Source: Acidovorax delafieldii
Lineage (GTDB): Bacteria > Pseudomonadota > Gammaproteobacteria > Burkholderiales > Burkholderiaceae_C
Assembly: GCF_007993815.1 (NCBI RefSeq)
Contig: NZ_VJWE01000002.1
Location: forward strand, 62,001 to 126,000
Direction: 5' to 3'
Length of the DNA stretch: 64,000 bases
Numbering within the stretch: position 1 is the stretch's first letter; each line of letters begins with the position of its first letter. Shown piece by piece: positions 61,726-64,000 of the stretch. The notes below the pieces were generated by a model that was not told where the DNA came from, made no database searches, and worked only from the letters and a program-made list of their open reading frames with translations. The translations under genes and the position numbers were made by a program.

Positions 61726-62616
61726 TCACCGCAGCTGCAACGCCTGCAGCACCAGCGAAAACGCAGGCGATGGCTGACGCCGACTGGGGTAGTACAGGTG
61801 GTAGCCCGCGAACGGTGGGCACCAGTCTTCCAGCACTCGGACCAAGCGTCCGTCTTCGATGTGGGTGGCCAGTTCGTCCTCGGGCAGCAGCGCAATGCCC
61901 AGCCCGGCCAACGCTGCATCGACCTGGGGCGGGGCGGTGTTAAAGATCAGCGGGCCATCCACCCGCACGTTGACCTGTTTGCCCTTGCGCGCAAAGTCCC
62001 ACACGTACAGGCCGCCCGAGGTAGGCATGCGCTGGTTGATGCACCGGTGCGCCGTCAGGTCGTGCGGGGTTTTGGGAATGGGATGGGCGGCAAAGTAGCT
62101 GGGCGATGCGACCACGGCCATGCGAAGCGGCGGGCCGATGGGCATGGCAATCATGTCCTTGTCGATGGTGTTGCCCAGGCGGACCCCGGCGTCAAAACGG
62201 TCGGCCACGATGTCGCGAAAGCCGTAGTTCATGTCGAACTCCAGCGTGATGTCGGGGTTGTCGTGCAACAGTGGCATGAGCTTGGGCAGCAGCGTGGTGT
62301 GCATGACGTGGTCGCCGCAGGTGATGCGCACAGTGCCTGCGGGTTTGTCGCGCAGTGCGGTCAGCGCATCCAGCTCGGCCTCAATATCGTCAAAGCGGTG
62401 ACCGATGGCTTGCATCAGGCGTTCGCCCGCTGGTGTGGGCGAGACGCTGCGCGTGGTGCGTGTGAGCAGCCGGATCTGCAGGTGCTCTTCAAGGCCACGG
62501 ATGGTCTGGCTCAGCGCGGACTGCGTGACGCCCAGAGTGGCTGCGGCCCGGGTGAAGCTGCCCTCGCGCGCCACGGTGACAAAGGCCATCAGATCGTTCA
62601 GGTTGCGTCTCGCCAT
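61726..62616 (-). CDS. LysR-family transcriptional regulator
   Basis: A 296-residue LysR regulator. HTH at about residues 5-65 (LNDLMAFVTVAREGSFTRAA, then VTQSALSQTIRGLEEHL), followed by RTTRSVSPTPAGERLM and an effector domain ending with YPSRRQPSPAFSLVL, as in the subgroup related to PgrR/DsdC-like regulators. It is divergent from the cyclophilin-like/hydrolase pair, which it probably controls. Confidence 0.87.
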   Translation of the reverse strand: MARRNLNDLMAFVTVAREGSFTRAAATLGVTQSALSQTIRGLEEHLQIRLLTRTTRSVSPTPAGERLMQAIGHRFDDIEAELDALTALRDKPAGTVRITCGDHVMHTTLLPKLMPLLHDNPDITLEFDMNYGFRDIVADRFDAGVRLGNTIDKDMIAMPIGPPLRMAVVASPSYFAAHPIPKTPHDLTAHRCINQRMPTSGGLYVWDFARKGKQVNVRVDGPLIFNTAPPQVDAALAGLGIALLPEDELATHIEDGRLVRVLEDWCPPFAGYHLYYPSRRQPSPAFSLVLQALQLR

Positions 62617-62691
62617 GTCTGATTCTCTGGATTGATTGGTTAGCCAGTCTTATAAACCCATTCGCCATTCATTATCTAGTCGGCGCAAGCA

Positions 62692-63183
62692 ATGCTGGGC
62701 AAACTTCTCGCCATGGCACAACGCATCAGCACCCACCCCTTCCAACGCCGCGCCCTGGTGGGTGTCGCCTTGGGATTCACCCTGGCAGCCGGGGTGATGC
62801 CCGCCACCACCTTTGCACAGCAGGGCCCCATGAAAATTCATCTGCAAATTGATGGCGCCATTGCCACCGCCACCCTGGACAACAACGCCGCAGCGCGCGA
62901 TTTTGTGGCCCAACTGCCGCTGTCGCTGACGTTGCAGAACTACGCGGAGATCGAACGCATCGCCACCCTGCCGCGCAAGCTGTCGGTGGACGGGGCACCG
63001 GCGGGCATCACCCCCAAAACAGGTGACATCAACTACTACGCGCCCTGGGGCAATCTGGCGATTTTCGTGGGCGATGACGCCTATGCACGCGGCCTGGTGC
63101 GGCTGGGCAGAGTGGACACGGGCCTGCCCGCGTTGCAGCGCCAGGGGCCTTTGAAGGTGCGTATCGAACGCGCCAGCGATTGA
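62692..63183 (+). CDS. Secreted cyclophilin-like fold protein
   Basis: A 163-residue exported protein; the signal peptide ends near TFAQQ (residue 43). The mature part matches the small cyclophilin-like family: MKIHLQIDGAIATATLDNNA, FVAQLPLSLTLQNYAEIERI, GDINYYAPWGNLAIFVGDDA and a LGRVDTG ending. No catalytic activity has been fixed for the family. Start at 62692 or the second ATG at 62713. It is followed 110 bp later by an alpha/beta hydrolase, a frequent partner. Confidence 0.82.
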   Translation: MLGKLLAMAQRISTHPFQRRALVGVALGFTLAAGVMPATTFAQQGPMKIHLQIDGAIATATLDNNAAARDFVAQLPLSLTLQNYAEIERIATLPRKLSVDGAPAGITPKTGDINYYAPWGNLAIFVGDDAYARGLVRLGRVDTGLPALQRQGPLKVRIERASD

Positions 63184-63293
63184 CGCGTGGACAAAGCATT
63201 GGAGCGTCCAACGAAGGCGCGCCATCGACCCCCGCCTTCATTTCTCGATTTCTCGTCCTTCCCCAATTTCCTACCTCCCCAGGAGCATCGAAC

Positions 63294-64000
63294 ATGCACA
63301 ACACACTCTCCAACATCCACGCGCAGCACCCAATACCCGGCACAGCCCCCCTCACCTCGGACCGGCGCGACTTCCTCATCCGGGCGGGCTTCGGTGCGGC
63401 GGTATGGGGCGGGCTGTCTGCCGCGGGTGGTAGTGCGATGGCAGCGGGGCCGCAGCCAGCGCACGGCAAGCTTAGCGGCGCCGACAATTTCTACCAAAGC
63501 GACAAGGTGGCCGTGCGCAAGGTGACCTTCAAGAACCAGTACCGCATGGCGGTGGCTGGCAACCTGTTTGTGCCCAAGAACCTGGACCGCAGCAAGAAAA
63601 ATCCGGCCATTCTGGTGGGCCACCCCATGGGCGCAGTCAAGGAACAAAGCGCCAACCTGTATGCCACCAAGATGGCAGAGCAGGGTTTTGTCGCGCTGTC
63701 GCTGGACCTGCCTTTTTGGGGCGAGAGCGACGGCCAGCCGCGCAACGCAGTGGCGCCTGACATCTATGCCGAGGCTTTCAGTGCAGCGGTGGATTTTCTG
63801 GGCACGCAGGCGATGGTGGACCGCGAGCGCATCGGTGCCATTGGTGTGTGCGGCAGCGGCAGCTTTGTCATCAGCGCTGCCAAGATCGACCCGCGCATGA
63901 AGGCCATCGCCACGGTCAGCATGTACGACATGGGCGCTGCCAACCGTGATGCGCTCAACCACTCGCAAACCGTGGAGCAGCGCAAGCAGATCATTGCCGC
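63294..64000 (+). CDS. Tat-exported alpha/beta hydrolase (partial)
   Basis: The N-terminal 235 residues of a dienelactone-hydrolase/YcjY-like alpha/beta hydrolase; the frame runs off the window. A twin-arginine signal (DRRDFLIRAG, about residues 23-32) is followed by a hydrophobic stretch ending at MAA. Core motifs: LVGHPMGAVKEQ (oxyanion region), LSLDLPFWGESDG, and the nucleophile elbow GVCGSGS in which Cys takes the nucleophile position, as in dienelactone hydrolases. The AGGAG before the ATG supports the start. It probably shares regulation with the cyclophilin-like gene. Confidence 0.85.
   Translation, partial: MHNTLSNIHAQHPIPGTAPLTSDRRDFLIRAGFGAAVWGGLSAAGGSAMAAGPQPAHGKLSGADNFYQSDKVAVRKVTFKNQYRMAVAGNLFVPKNLDRSKKNPAILVGHPMGAVKEQSANLYATKMAEQGFVALSLDLPFWGESDGQPRNAVAPDIYAEAFSAAVDFLGTQAMVDRERIGAIGVCGSGSFVISAAKIDPRMKAIATVSMYDMGAANRDALNHSQTVEQRKQIIA

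Overview
The window looks like chromosome of a GC-rich betaproteobacterium of the Comamonadaceae, most likely Acidovorax or a close relative. This is inferred from three things: the dense metabolic gene content with Bug-type tripartite-tricarboxylate receptors and many LysR regulators, the GC-rich codon use, and dispersed intergenic palindromes of a kind I associate with this family. No rRNA, tRNA, CRISPR array or intact insertion sequence was recognised.

Layout. (1) 1-12834, sugar import and oxidation: two ABC sugar transporters (a complete ChvE-GguA-GguB set lying inside a YtfQ/YtfR-type set), an aldehyde dehydrogenase of the alpha-ketoglutaric semialdehyde type, a GbpR-like regulator, a sugar 1-dehydrogenase, an SMP-30 lactonase and an aldose 1-epimerase. 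Together they fit a non-phosphorylative (Weimberg-like) pentose/galactose pathway; the sugar-acid dehydratases are not in view. (2) 12928-21833, sulfur acquisition: a four-domain rhodanese, a thiol dioxygenase, a Tat-exported binding protein with SsuC/SsuB-like transporter parts, an unusual membrane cytochrome c, and an SsuD-like flavin monooxygenase. (3) 21932-25692: a flavoprotein hydroxylase with a Bug receptor and LysR regulator. (4) 25867-30819, a defence/toxin island: AbiEii-AbiEi, a HipA-like kinase with its own HTH, and an AT-richer gene that joins a PIN nuclease to a PD-(D/E)XK nuclease. (5) 31042-34440: LysR/MFS pair and two small envelope proteins. (6) 34909-46156, a lower-GC surface polysaccharide cluster: UDP-GlcNAc 2-epimerase, glycosyltransferases, pyruvyltransferase and methyltransferase on the plus strand, converging on Wzm/Wzt export genes and a 2OG oxygenase on the minus strand. 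(7) 46932-54317, a second sulfur block: class II aldolase, SfnB-like dehydrogenase, 2-hydroxyacid dehydrogenase, orphan SsuA-like protein, MFS exporter and MetNI. (8) 54476-58872 plus the LysR at 59040: GNAT, then a tartrate/hydroxypyruvate operon (Bug receptor, TtuD, TtuC). (9) 60126-64000: DUF1566 protein, MerR/carboxymuconolactone-decarboxylase pair, and a LysR divergent from a cyclophilin-like protein and a secreted alpha/beta hydrolase.

Two structural patterns tie the window together. A promoter-proximal motif, GCAT(A/G)TG-14 bp-TTCGTT, occurs with identical spacing upstream of three sulfur-related genes, with a weaker copy before a fourth; it is probably a sulfur-starvation regulator box. 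A 45-55 bp palindromic repeat (core ATAGCTGCNNGCGCATGATT then CTAGCGCTT) sits in six of nine gaps between convergent genes, and two copies form the outer ends of an approximately 860 bp giant inverted repeat at 9049-9907.
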